A program made the translations under genes and the position numbers. Source: WHSW01 sp963740055 (GTDB lineage: Bacteria; Actinomycetota; Thermoleophilia; Solirubrobacterales; 70-9). From it: 64,000 nt of DNA. The notes beneath the pieces are model-generated. The model was not told the origin of the DNA. It was given only the letters and a program-made list of their open reading frames with translations, and did no database searches. The stretch covers positions 310,001 through 374,000 of the forward strand of contig CAVUCL010000001.1 of assembly GCA_963740055.1 (NCBI GenBank). The letters run 5' to 3'. This document shows, in pieces, positions 1-7,743 of the stretch. The first letter of the stretch is position 1, and each line of letters starts with the position of its first letter.

Positions 1-906
1 ACCGACGCCGACGTCGACGGAGCCCATATCCGCACCCTGGCGCTGACCTTCATCTACCGCCAGATGCCGCAGCTGATCGAGGCCGGCTACGTGTTCATCG
101 CCAAGCCGCCGCTGTACCGGATCAAGAACGGCAAGCAGGAGACCTACATCGAGAAGGAGTCCGAGCTCGAGCTGCTGCTGCTGCGCGACAAGGTCGAGCA
201 GTTCGAGCTCGCCGACGCGGAGGAGAAGACCCACAAGCTGACCGAGGCGCGCTGGCAGCGCTTCAACCGGCGCCTGAACGAGTACGAGGGCTGGGCCGAA
301 TCGCTGCAGGCCGAGTTCGGCCACGAGATGGTCCGCTTTCTCTCCGAGTCGCAGGTGCTCGACTCGGGCGCAGCGACGATCGCCGGGGTGCGGAAGCTGA
401 TCGAGGCCGAGGATCCCGCCGAGGAGCCGTTCGAGACCGAGCTCGTCTCCTCCTCCGAGGAGCTGCTCGAGGTGAAGGCGGTCCACCGCCGCGACGGGCT
501 CGCGCGCACCCACCGCCTGCCGGCCGCGCTGTTCGCGTCGAACGACTACCGGCGCCTGGTCGAGGTCCACGCCGATCTGCTGAAGCAGGTCGGGCGACCC
601 CCGTTCGCGGTCCGGCTCGGCGAGCGCCGGCTCGATGCCGAGTCGTTCGCGGAGCTGCGACGCGCGGTGCTCGAGCTCGCCCGCCACGGGGTCACGATGC
701 AGCGCTTCAAGGGCCTCGGCGAGATGAACGCCGACCAGCTTCGCGAGACGACCATGGACCCGGAGAGCCGCACCCTGCAGCGGGTGACGATCGACGACGG
801 CGCGACCGCTGAGCGCGTGTTCGCCGACCTGATGGGCGACAAGGTCGAGCCGCGGAAGCTGTTCATCGAGAAGCACGCGAAGGAAGTGCGGTTCCTGGAT
901 GTCTAG
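1..906 (+). CDS. gyrB: DNA gyrase subunit B, C-terminal part (5' end outside window)
   Basis: Gyrase B supplies the ATPase and the metal-binding TOPRIM half of the DNA-cleavage site of the A2B2 enzyme that adds negative supercoils. The frame is open from base 1 and begins inside the TOPRIM domain: TDADVDGAHIRTL holds the DxD metal ligands. The C-terminal signature QRFKGLGEMN lies around codon 235, and the frame ends in the typical KEVRFLDV tail. About 300 codons are present, so the ATPase and transducer domains are missing only because the window starts here. It is followed 42 nt later by gyrA on the same strand, the usual gyrB-gyrA order near the origin in actinobacteria. Confidence 0.97.
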   Translation, partial: TDADVDGAHIRTLALTFIYRQMPQLIEAGYVFIAKPPLYRIKNGKQETYIEKESELELLLLRDKVEQFELADAEEKTHKLTEARWQRFNRRLNEYEGWAESLQAEFGHEMVRFLSESQVLDSGAATIAGVRKLIEAEDPAEEPFETELVSSSEELLEVKAVHRRDGLARTHRLPAALFASNDYRRLVEVHADLLKQVGRPPFAVRLGERRLDAESFAELRRAVLELARHGVTMQRFKGLGEMNADQLRETTMDPESRTLQRVTIDDGATAERVFADLMGDKVEPRKLFIEKHAKEVRFLDV

Positions 907-912
907 CGCGGA

Positions 913-933
913 GACCGCAGACCGCAGACCGCA
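913..933. repeat. Heptanucleotide tandem repeat, 3 x GACCGCA
   Basis: Three perfect copies of GACCGCA fill half of the 42-nt gyrB-gyrA spacer. A longer version of the same heptad occurs inside the Wzy-like gene at 27301-27342. A different heptad array sits in the pdhC linker at 63322. The function is unknown. Slippage at the array would change the spacer length between the two gyrase genes. Confidence 0.85.
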
Positions 934-948
934 GAGGCGCTGGTCCTG

Positions 949-3501
949 ATGGAGGGTTCCCTCGACGCGTTGACGGGGCGGATCGAAGAGCGCGAGCTGA
1001 CGCAGGAGATGCGCAGCTCGTACCTCGACTACGCGATGAGCGTGATCGTCGGCCGCGCGCTGCCCGACGTCCGCGACGGCCTCAAGCCGGTGCACCGGCG
1101 GGTGCTCTACGCGATGCACGACCTCGGCCTGCAGCCGAACCGCCCCTACCGCAAGTCCGCGTTCATCGTCGGCGAGGTGATGGGCAAGTACCACCCGCAC
1201 GGCGACTCGGCGATCTACGACACCCTGGCGCGGATGGCCCAGGACTTCTCCCTGCGCTATCCGCTCGTCGACGGCCAGGGCAACTTCGGCTCGATCGACG
1301 ACGACCCGCCGGCGGCGATGCGCTACACCGAGGCGCGGCTCGCCCGGCTCGCGACCGAGATGCTGCGCGAGATCGACTCCGACACGGTCGACTTCGGGCC
1401 CAACTACGACGAGTCCCAGTCCGAGCCGCTGGTGCTGCCGGCGCGGTTCCCGAACCTGCTCGTCAACGGCGCCGCCGGGATCGCGGTCGGGATGGCGACC
1501 AACATCCCGCCCCACAACCTGACCGAGGTCTGCGGCGCCGTCCGCGCCTACATCGACAACCCCGAGATCGACCTCGCCGGCCTGATGGAGCACGTCAAGG
1601 GCCCCGACTTCCCCGGCGGCGGGATCATGAGCATGGAGGGCATCCGCGACGCCTACGCCTCCGGGCGCGGCAGCGTCAGGGTCCGCGGCCGCGTGCACTC
1701 GGAGCCGCTCAAGGGCGGCAAGGAGGCGCTGATCGTCTCCGAGCTCCCGTTCATGGTCAAGAAGGGCGGCGACGGCGGCCTGATCGCGAAGATCGCCGAC
1801 CTCGTGCGCGAGAAGAAGCTCGACGGGATCGCCGACCTGCGCGACGAGACGGACCGCTCCGGGATGCGGCTGGTGATCGAGCTCAAGCGCGGCGCCGACC
1901 CGAACATCGTCACCAACAACCTCTACAAGCGGACCCAGCTGCAGCAGGCGTTCGGGCTCAACATGGTCGCGCTCGTCGACGGCGTCCCGCGCACCCTGAG
2001 CCTGAAGGAGCTCGTCCACTACTACGTCACCCACCAGCGCGAGGTCGTCACCCGGCGGACCCAGTACGAGCTCCGCCAGGCGGAGGCCCGCGCGCACATC
2101 CTCGAGGGGCTGTTGGTCGCGCTCGACAACCTCGACGCCGTGATCGAGCTGATCCGCGGCTCCGACGACACCGACGCCGCCCGCGCCGGGCTGGTCGAGA
2201 AGTTCGAGCTCTCCGAGATCCAGGCGCAGGCGATCCTCGACATGCGCCTCGCTCGCCTGACCGCGCTCGAGTCCGACAAGGTGCGCTCCGAGCACGCCGA
2301 GCTGCTCGACCGGATCGGCGAGCTGCGCTCGATCCTCGGCGAGCCCGCCCGGGTCGACGGCCTGGTCGGCGAGGAGCTGACCGAGCTCGAGCGTCGCTAC
2401 GCCGACGACCGCCGAACCCAGATCACCCACTTCGAGGGCGACGTCGACATCGAGGACATGATCGCCGAGCAGCAGATGGTGATCTCGCTCACCCACTCCG
2501 GCTACGTCAAGCGGCTGCCGCTGGCCACCTACCGCCAGCAGCGCCGGGGCGGGATCGGCGTGATGGGGATGGAGATGAAGGAGGGCGACTACATCGAGCA
2601 CCTGCACATCTGCTCGACCCACGACTTCCTCCTCTTCTTCACCAATCGCGGCAAGGTCTACCGGCTCAAGGTCTACGAGTTGCCGGAGGGATCGCGGACG
2701 GCGAAGGGCAGGGCGCTCGTCAACGTGCTGCCGCTGCGAGACGGCGAGCGGGTGATGGCGGTGATCCCGACCCGCGACTTCAGCGAGGGCAAGTACCTCG
2801 CCTTCGCGACCGCGCGGGGCCTGGTGAAGAAGACGGAGTTCCCGGCCTACAACACCCCGATCCGCGCCGACGGGATCATCGCGATCAAGGTCCGCGACGG
2901 CGACGAGCTGGTCCAGGTGCGCCTGACCTCGGGCGAGGACGACCTGCTCCTGGTCTCGAAGTCCGGCCACGCCTCGCGCTTCTCCGAGTCCGCCGTGCGG
3001 TCGATGGGACGCGACACCTCAGGGGTCAAGGGGATGAACGTCGCCGGCAAGGTCGGCTCGAGCGCCAACCGGGTGCTGGCGATGGACGTCGCCCGCGACG
3101 ACGCCGAGCTCTTCGTCGTCACCGAGAACGGCTACGGCAAGCGCACCGCGATCTCCGAGTACCCGGTCAAGGGGCGCGGGACGAAGGGCGTGCTGACGAT
3201 CAAGCTGACCGAGCGCAAGGGCGGCCTCGCCGGGGCGCTGATCGTCCGCGAGCACCAGGACCTGCTCTTCATCTCCCAGAACGGGATGGTGCAGCGCACC
3301 AATGCGGGCGGAATCTCGCAGATGGGCCGCGCGACCCAGGGCGTCCGGGTGATGAACATCAAGGACGACGACCGGGCGAGCGCGGTCGCGCTCGTGGTCG
3401 AGTCCTCGGCCGACGTCGCCGACGAGGCCGAGGTGGTCGCCGAGGCCGCCGCCGACGGCGCCAAGCCGGCGGCACCCGACGGCGACCCGACGCCGGACTA
3501 G
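949..3501 (+). CDS. gyrA: DNA gyrase subunit A
   Basis: This is the DNA-cleaving and strand-passage subunit of gyrase. At 850 aa it is full length. The active-site tyrosine is Y126 in the motif AAMRYTEARL. The quinolone-determining segment reads HPHGDSAIYD (residues 82-91), with Ser87 and Asp91 at the E. coli Ser83/Asp87 positions, so no classical resistance change is visible. The C-terminal DNA-wrapping beta-pinwheel contains the GyrA box QRRGGIG near residue 530, which separates gyrase from ParC-type subunits. The last 30 or so residues are an acidic, Ala-rich tail. The ATG start puts the conserved ELTQEMRSSYLDYAMSVI stretch near residue 16, as expected. The gene ends 2 nt from the stop of the convergent membrane-protein gene. 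Confidence 0.97.
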   Translation: MEGSLDALTGRIEERELTQEMRSSYLDYAMSVIVGRALPDVRDGLKPVHRRVLYAMHDLGLQPNRPYRKSAFIVGEVMGKYHPHGDSAIYDTLARMAQDFSLRYPLVDGQGNFGSIDDDPPAAMRYTEARLARLATEMLREIDSDTVDFGPNYDESQSEPLVLPARFPNLLVNGAAGIAVGMATNIPPHNLTEVCGAVRAYIDNPEIDLAGLMEHVKGPDFPGGGIMSMEGIRDAYASGRGSVRVRGRVHSEPLKGGKEALIVSELPFMVKKGGDGGLIAKIADLVREKKLDGIADLRDETDRSGMRLVIELKRGADPNIVTNNLYKRTQLQQAFGLNMVALVDGVPRTLSLKELVHYYVTHQREVVTRRTQYELRQAEARAHILEGLLVALDNLDAVIELIRGSDDTDAARAGLVEKFELSEIQAQAILDMRLARLTALESDKVRSEHAELLDRIGELRSILGEPARVDGLVGEELTELERRYADDRRTQITHFEGDVDIEDMIAEQQMVISLTHSGYVKRLPLATYRQQRRGGIGVMGMEMKEGDYIEHLHICSTHDFLLFFTNRGKVYRLKVYELPEGSRTAKGRALVNVLPLRDGERVMAVIPTRDFSEGKYLAFATARGLVKKTEFPAYNTPIRADGIIAIKVRDGDELVQVRLTSGEDDLLLVSKSGHASRFSESAVRSMGRDTSGVKGMNVAGKVGSSANRVLAMDVARDDAELFVVTENGYGKRTAISEYPVKGRGTKGVLTIKLTERKGGLAGALIVREHQDLLFISQNGMVQRTNAGGISQMGRATQGVRVMNIKDDDRASAVALVVESSADVADEAEVVAEAAADGAKPAAPDGDPTPD

Positions 3502-3503
3502 CC

Positions 3504-4601
3504 TCAGCAGGCGGGCTCGAGCGCCCCGACCGTGGTCTGGGCGGCGGGCGCGCACGGCGCCGAGCGCGTCTCGAGCGACTCGCTTGCGAGCCGCCGGCGC
3601 AGCTGCGCAAACGCCGCCAGGCCGCCGAGCGCGGGGACGCCGAGCTGGAACGCCCGGTAGGCGATCACCGCCGCCCCGGCGAGTGCCACCGGGGTGCCGA
3701 CGAGCGCGAAGGCGGCGATCAGACCACCGTCCGTGCCGCCGATCCCGCCCGGAAGCGGGACCAGCCCGCCGAGCTGGCCGACGGTGTAGGCGAGGACGAA
3801 GACGCCCAGCGATGGTGCTCCGCCGCCGAAGGCGGCGAACACGGCCGCGAGCGCGAGCACGTCGAGCGCCATGTAGGCGATCGCCCCGCCGACGACCAGC
3901 GGCCGACCGGAGCCGAGCAGCGAGATCGCGTCGCGAACCCCGTCGGCGACGTAGGTACCGGCCTTGGTCAGAGCGCGCGCAAGCGCCCCCGAGCGCGCCC
4001 GCCGATCTCCCCCGACCAGACGCGGCAGCGCCGCCACGGCGGCGAGCGCGAGCACGCCGAGCAGCGCTGGAACGAGCGCGGTGGCGAGCGCGACCTCACC
4101 GGGCAGCACCCCGGCGGCGAGCCCGAGGCCGGCGACGACGACCGCGGCGAAGTTGACCGAGCTCGTGATGAGGAAGAAGGCGACGGTGCGGCGACCGATG
4201 CGCTCCGCCGGCATCCCGATCCTCCGCAGCGCCCAGGCGCCGAGCGCGAGGCCGCCCGCACCGCCGGTCGGCAGCAGCACGTTCGCCGCCTGCTCCGACA
4301 TCGCGACCTCGTAGCTGAACCGCCACGAGAGCCGGTGTGAGAAGACGCCGCGAAACGCGGCGACGAAGGCAAGACAGGAACCGACCTCGAGCGCCGCCGC
4401 GAGCGCGATCAGCGCCGGGTCGGCGCCGGCGAGCCGCTCGCGGACCTCGCCGAGTCCGGGCAGGGCTCCGACCGCGGCCACGAGCAGCAGGCCGAGGATC
4501 GCAAGCTCGACCAGGCGCCTTTTGCTGCCCAGGCTCCCGGGCTCGATTCCCTCGATGGGCTCGCCTCCTTGCGTGCCGTGCATGTCCGCAGCGTCTCGCA
4601 T
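3504..4601 (-). CDS. YbhN/UPF0104-type integral membrane protein
   Basis: This is a 365-aa polytopic membrane protein of the lysylphosphatidylglycerol-synthase transmembrane (LPG_synthase_TM, YbhN/AglD-like) type. It has a polar N-terminus of about 28 residues, then roughly eight to nine hydrophobic segments. The family-typical glycine-rich loop near the C-terminus reads GQLGGLVPLPGGIGGTDGG. Family members are thought to work on lipids or polyprenyl-linked substrates in the membrane; no soluble enzymatic domain is present here. The actual substrate cannot be read from the sequence. An internal ATG six codons in is an alternative start. It stands alone: the nearest upstream minus-strand gene ends about 390 nt away, and the RNA unit on the other strand lies between. 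Confidence 0.8.
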   Translation of the reverse strand: MRDAADMHGTQGGEPIEGIEPGSLGSKRRLVELAILGLLLVAAVGALPGLGEVRERLAGADPALIALAAALEVGSCLAFVAAFRGVFSHRLSWRFSYEVAMSEQAANVLLPTGGAGGLALGAWALRRIGMPAERIGRRTVAFFLITSSVNFAAVVVAGLGLAAGVLPGEVALATALVPALLGVLALAAVAALPRLVGGDRRARSGALARALTKAGTYVADGVRDAISLLGSGRPLVVGGAIAYMALDVLALAAVFAAFGGGAPSLGVFVLAYTVGQLGGLVPLPGGIGGTDGGLIAAFALVGTPVALAGAAVIAYRAFQLGVPALGGLAAFAQLRRRLASESLETRSAPCAPAAQTTVGALEPAC

Positions 4602-4665
4602 CGTCGTCTCCCGTTACGTGATCCTGCTCACTACGACCGGGATCGATGCCGAGACTCATCGACGC

Positions 4666-4695
4666 TTGAAGCCCGACCACCGTGTCTGCTTCAAT
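4666..4695 (+). promoter_or_regulatory. Predicted sigma-70-type promoter of the 4.7-kb RNA/leader unit
   Basis: A -35-like TTGAAG (4666-4671) is followed after 18 nt by an extended -10, TG-C-TTCAAT (4687-4695, hexamer 4690-4695). Transcription would start near 4702, just before the long purine-rich ribosome-binding sequence. The hexamers are also an inverted repeat (TTGAAG/CTTCAA), so an operator function is possible. Confidence 0.45.
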
Positions 4696-4706
4696 CGCTG
4701 GACCAG

Positions 4707-4722
4707 AGAAAGGAGGTGGTCC
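4707..4722 (+). promoter_or_regulatory. Extra-long Shine-Dalgarno, complementary to the 16S rRNA 3' tail
   Basis: AGAAAGGAGGTGGTCC can pair over all 16 bases with the standard bacterial 16S 3' end (GGAUCACCUCCUUUCU), with one G-U pair. Ordinary ribosome-binding sites use 4-6 of these bases. The GGAGG core ends 10 nt before the TTG at 4727. Pairing this long is expected to hold the 30S subunit rather than simply start translation. Confidence 0.6.
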
Positions 4723-4726
4723 GACG

Positions 4727-4771
4727 TTGAGTGACTTGTTTTTCGGGACCCTGGAGGTGCGGGGCCGCTAG
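4727..4771 (+). CDS. Possible 14-residue leader peptide (TTG start)
   Basis: A TTG 10 nt downstream of the long Shine-Dalgarno opens a frame reading MSDLFFGTLEVRGR and stopping at TAG (4769-4771). The support is the very strong ribosome-binding site and its position at the start of a predicted short transcript. There is no run of one amino acid that would suggest classical attenuation, and no downstream gene on this strand before the terminator. It may be a decoy frame for ribosome capture rather than a functional peptide. Conservation of the codons in relatives would decide this. Confidence 0.35.
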   Translation: MSDLFFGTLEVRGR

Positions 4772-4927
4772 TCGGCCGCTCGGACCGCCCGGCGGGTGAC
4801 CGCCGCCGTGGTCCGGCAGCGTGCGAGCCGCCTGGCGGAATCCAACCCCAGGCACCGGCGAGCCGAGGGGACCGGGACCTGTCCCACCCGGTCGAGGACC
4901 CGACGCCCGTCTCGAATCGCACCTTGG

Positions 4928-4953
4928 AAGGGCCGCCCCTCGGGGCGGCCCTT
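4928..4953. terminator. Strong 12-bp hairpin, likely bidirectional terminator
   Basis: The arms AAGGGCCGCCCC (4928-4939) and GGGGCGGCCCTT (4942-4953) are perfectly complementary around a 2-nt centre. The outer AA/TT pairs give a short T stretch on either strand. It can end the plus-strand RNA unit and also the minus-strand HNH gene, whose stop is at 4995. Confidence 0.7.
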
Positions 4954-4994
4954 CGCTATTCGGGCCGACCGCGGGGGCGCGGACGAGCGCGCGC

Positions 4995-5609
4995 TCAGGC
5001 GACGAGCAGGTACGGCTCCCAGGCGAGCGGCACCCGGGGCGCGGCGATCCGGATGAAGACGGTCGGGCCCGGGGCCTTGGGCCGGTTGGTCGGGTGCATG
5101 CGCGCCTCGCGCGGCATCCGGTTGCCCTTCTTGCGGTTGCACGGTGCGCAGGAGGCGACGATGTTGTCCCACTCCGACTTTCCTCCCCGGCTGCGCGGGA
5201 TCACGTGGTCGACGGTGAGCCCGGCCGCCTCATGGCCGCAGTACTGGCAGGTGTAGGCGTCCCGGGCGAGGACCGCCTTGCGGGTGATCTTGCGCCGGTG
5301 CACGTCGCGCGGGATGCGCACGTAGCGGACGAGCCGGATCACGCACGGGCGGTCGAGCTCGAGCCGCTCCGAGTGCAGGGCGCCGTCGCCCTTCTCCAGC
5401 ACCTCGGCCCGCGCCTTCAGGACCAGGACCGCGGCGCGGCGGACCGTGCAGACGTTGATCGGCTCGTAGCTGGCGTTGAGGACGAGCACCCGGGTGCTCC
5501 CGGGCCGCAGGCGCACGACCCCGTGCGAACCGCGGCCGTTGGTCGCCACGGTGCGCAGCGCCGCCCGCGTGGGGCGGCGTCCTACCTCGGGGTCAGCGAG
5601 GTCCTCCAT
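4995..5609 (-). CDS. HNH endonuclease family protein
   Basis: This is a 204-aa protein of a common actinobacterial HNH family. The N-terminal half carries the conserved RVLVLNASYEPINV segment typical of the group. The nuclease core follows with a first CxxC (YTCQYCG), the His of LTVDHVIPRSRGG, and the pair CAPCNRKKGNR: a zinc-bound beta-beta-alpha metal finger with the HNH residues in place. Substrate and role are unknown; members may act in DNA repair or restriction, but no methylase or restriction partner is adjacent. The ATG lies 8 nt after a TACAAT box, so the mRNA is probably leaderless. It is the last minus-strand gene before the 4.93-kb terminator. Confidence 0.85.
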   Translation of the reverse strand: MEDLADPEVGRRPTRAALRTVATNGRGSHGVVRLRPGSTRVLVLNASYEPINVCTVRRAAVLVLKARAEVLEKGDGALHSERLELDRPCVIRLVRYVRIPRDVHRRKITRKAVLARDAYTCQYCGHEAAGLTVDHVIPRSRGGKSEWDNIVASCAPCNRKKGNRMPREARMHPTNRPKAPGPTVFIRIAAPRVPLAWEPYLLVA

Positions 5610-5617
5610 CGCCGCGA

Positions 5618-5623
5618 ATTGTA
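5618..5623 (-). promoter_or_regulatory. -10 box TACAAT of a probable leaderless promoter (HNH gene)
   Basis: TACAAT on the minus strand matches the TAnnnT consensus in 5 of 6 TATAAT positions. It ends 8 nt before the ATG at 5609, so transcription should begin at or next to the start codon. No clear -35 was seen. Confidence 0.55.
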
Positions 5624-5648
5624 GACCGAGCCCGCAACGGCTCGACGA

Positions 5649-6515
5649 TCACCGGGCTAGATCAGAGCCGGGCACGCCGGTGGCCCGCGGGGCGTAGCTG
5701 CCGAGGATGCGAACGTTCTCGGCCTTCGAGCGCAGGGCCTCGATCGCAGCCGCGACGGCGGGCTCGGACTCGGACCCCTCGAGGTCGACGAAGAACATGT
5801 AGCGCCCGAGGCCCTGGCGCAGCGGCCGCGACTCGATCCGGACCAGGTTCACGTCTCGACTCGAGAACTCGCTCAGCGCGTCGACCAGCGCTCCCGGATG
5901 GTCGGCCCCGAGCTCGGCGAAGGTGAGCGAAGTCTTGAACGGGCCCTCGCCGCCGGAATGGACGTGCTCGGGCGCGATCCAGACGAACCGGGTCACGTTG
6001 CCGGACTCGTCCTCGACCCCGTCGCGGAGGACGACGCAGCCGTAGATCGCCGCCGCCGCGCCGCCGCCGAGCGCCGCCCACGGGCGGTCGGCACCGGCGA
6101 TCTCGCGCACCGCGTCGGCGGTGCTCGGGGCGCTGCGCAGCTCCGCCCCGCCGAGCTGCTCGCGGATGAAGCGCGCGCACTGCGCGCTCGCCTGCGGGTG
6201 TGAGACCAGGACCTCGATTCGCTCGAGCTCGAGCTCCGAGCGCGCGATCAGGCTGTGCGCGATCGGCTGGTCGTGCTCGCCGACGATCCGCACCGTCGGC
6301 GCCTCGAACGCGAGCGCGTCCAGGGTCGAGCGCACGGTGCCGTGGGTCGAGTTCTCGAACGGCACCAGCGCCAGCTCGGCGCCGCCGTCGCGAACCGCGA
6401 GCACCGCGTCATGGATCGTCACCGCCGGGACCGGCTCGATCTCGACCCCGCCGGCCGCCGCCTCGAGCGCGTCCTCGCTGTAGGTCCCGGCCGGGCCCAG
6501 GTAGGCGACTCGCAT
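5649..6515 (-). CDS. pheA: Prephenate dehydratase
   Basis: This enzyme converts prephenate to phenylpyruvate in phenylalanine synthesis. At 288 aa it is the monofunctional form without a chorismate mutase domain. The catalytic domain starts with YLGPAGTYSEDAL, and the signature threonine lies in ESGNVTRF near residue 180. A C-terminal ACT domain follows with the phenylalanine-binding elements HPGAL and IESRP, so feedback inhibition by Phe is expected. The ATG is placed 7 nt after a TAGCTT box, consistent with a leaderless mRNA. It is flanked by unrelated genes and appears to have its own promoter. Confidence 0.95.
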   Translation of the reverse strand: MRVAYLGPAGTYSEDALEAAAGGVEIEPVPAVTIHDAVLAVRDGGAELALVPFENSTHGTVRSTLDALAFEAPTVRIVGEHDQPIAHSLIARSELELERIEVLVSHPQASAQCARFIREQLGGAELRSAPSTADAVREIAGADRPWAALGGGAAAAIYGCVVLRDGVEDESGNVTRFVWIAPEHVHSGGEGPFKTSLTFAELGADHPGALVDALSEFSSRDVNLVRIESRPLRQGLGRYMFFVDLEGSESEPAVAAAIEALRSKAENVRILGSYAPRATGVPGSDLAR

Positions 6516-6522
6516 CGGCGCG

Positions 6523-6528
6523 AAGCTA
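6523..6528 (-). promoter_or_regulatory. -10 box TAGCTT of a probable leaderless promoter (pheA)
   Basis: TAGCTT fits TAnnnT and ends 7 nt before the pheA ATG, the distance at which transcription would start on the A of the start codon. Confidence 0.5.
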
Positions 6529-6558
6529 CCGGACCCCCGCGAGCAGGTCCGCGATCGG

Positions 6559-7632
6559 TCAGTTGAAGGTGACGGTGTAGGTGGCGCCGTTGTTGTCGGT
6601 CAGCGCCTCGCCGGGGACCGAGAAGATCTCGACTTCGAGCGTCAGCGGCGTCCCGGTCTCGGGCAGCTCCTCGAGCCCGAGCGCGATCTGCTGCTGTCCC
6701 TGAGCGTCGAGCTGCTGGATCGTGCCCTCCCCGGTGAGCGTGGTCGCGCCGCCACTGAGGGTGTAGGTGACGTTCACCTCGCTCTCCTCGACCTCGCCGC
6801 CGTTCTCGACGTCGACCTTGATCTCGGGCGGGTCGCCGCCGAGCGCGACCGTGTTCTCGGTGTCGACGGCGAGCACCGTCTTGTCGATCTGGGTGCCGAT
6901 CAGCGCCAGGCCACGGGTCGCGTCGCCGGCCGCGCCGGAGTCGGTGGCGAAGGCGCTCAGGATCGTGTTGAGCTCGTTCGCGTCGAGCCAGCGGTCGGTC
7001 GGCGGGACGAGGAAGACGCTCGCCAGGACATCGCCCGCGATCCCCTCCTCGCTGAGCACGGTCGCGATCTCGCCCGCGGCGCGCTCGTAAAGCACGTCGC
7101 TGGCGAGGAAGGCGCGCATATCACCGGCGATCTCGGTCACGGCGTCGATCCGGCCCTCGTTGCCGAGCGCGGTCGGGATCTGCTCCGCGATCCCGGCGAG
7201 CCCGTCACGCCGGAGCTCGAACGCCTGCACCAGCTCCTCCTGGGCATCGGCGAGCTGGTCCGGGACGTCGAGGCCCTCGACTCGCTGCAGGAGCCCCTCG
7301 GCGGTGCCACGGTCCGAGGCGATCTCCGCCTCGAGGCTGAGCTCGGTCAGGCCCTTGGGCGGGTCCTGGAGCCGGGTGAAGAACTCGCTCGAGAGCTGGT
7401 TCGACTGGGCGACGATCGACTCGAGGTCGGAGACGTAGTTCTCGAACCCGCGCTCCTCGCGCGCGTTGAGGCAGCCGCGGACGCCGAGCAGGAGCAGGAT
7501 CACGATCACGACGCCGAGGCCGAGCGCGATCACGCGCCGCAGCAGGAGCTGGCGCTGACGGTCGGCGCCCGGCGCCCGGTCGCTGGGACCGCCCGGCGCG
7601 GGGTCGAGTTCGTCCTCGTCGAGGAAAGACAC
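6559..7632 (-). CDS. Membrane-anchored extracytoplasmic protein of unknown function
   Basis: The family of this 357-aa protein was not recognised. It has a charged, Pro/Asp-rich N-terminus of about 30 residues and one membrane segment (IALGLGVVIVILLLLGV, around residues 35-52). A long, mostly helical, Glu/Ala/Leu-rich region follows to about residue 230. The C-terminal 100 or so residues look beta-rich and resemble CARDB/Ig-like modules (EIKVDVENGGEVEESEV, and LTDNNGATYTVTF at the end). The topology suggests a signal-anchored protein with its bulk outside the cytoplasm. It is divergent from the Ser/Thr kinase at 7744, with 111 nt between the starts; a functional link is possible but unproven. 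Confidence 0.65.
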   Translation of the reverse strand: MSFLDEDELDPAPGGPSDRAPGADRQRQLLLRRVIALGLGVVIVILLLLGVRGCLNAREERGFENYVSDLESIVAQSNQLSSEFFTRLQDPPKGLTELSLEAEIASDRGTAEGLLQRVEGLDVPDQLADAQEELVQAFELRRDGLAGIAEQIPTALGNEGRIDAVTEIAGDMRAFLASDVLYERAAGEIATVLSEEGIAGDVLASVFLVPPTDRWLDANELNTILSAFATDSGAAGDATRGLALIGTQIDKTVLAVDTENTVALGGDPPEIKVDVENGGEVEESEVNVTYTLSGGATTLTGEGTIQQLDAQGQQQIALGLEELPETGTPLTLEVEIFSVPGEALTDNNGATYTVTFN

Positions 7633-7743
7633 GCTTCGTTACCCGGGGAGTCCCATTCGGCGAGCAGAGTATGAACCCTGCCGCGGAGGCGACCGCGCGG
7701 GTGCCGGGGAGGAGACCCCGGGCACGCGGCGAAGCGTGCGGAG

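Larger units (their letters stand above)
4702..4960 (+). ncRNA. Candidate structured RNA or leader transcript with anti-16S motif
   Basis: This stretch lies between two minus-strand genes but has a plus-strand promoter-like sequence before it and a strong hairpin at its end, so it looks like an independent short transcript. In order it holds a 16-nt match to the complement of the 16S rRNA 3' end (4707-4722), a 14-codon reading frame (4727-4771), a nested hairpin closed by CGGACC and GGTCCG, a second hairpin closed by GACCGGG and CCCGGTC, and the terminator hairpin. It has no 4.5S, 6S, tmRNA or RNase P signature that could be recognised. Whether it acts as an RNA, encodes a peptide, or both is unknown. 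The boundaries are approximate. Confidence 0.4.

Noticed and set aside
4702..4960. Known structured RNAs (6S, SRP, tmRNA, RNase P) for the RNA unit
   Set aside because: None of the conserved core motifs of these RNAs could be found; the unit is kept as an unknown.
7640..7743. Imperfect GC-rich inverted repeat in the 111-nt divergent gap before the kinase at 7744
   Set aside because: The arms (near GTGCCGGGG and CCCCGGGCAC) need a bulge and there is no supporting promoter or terminator signal, so no feature was called.
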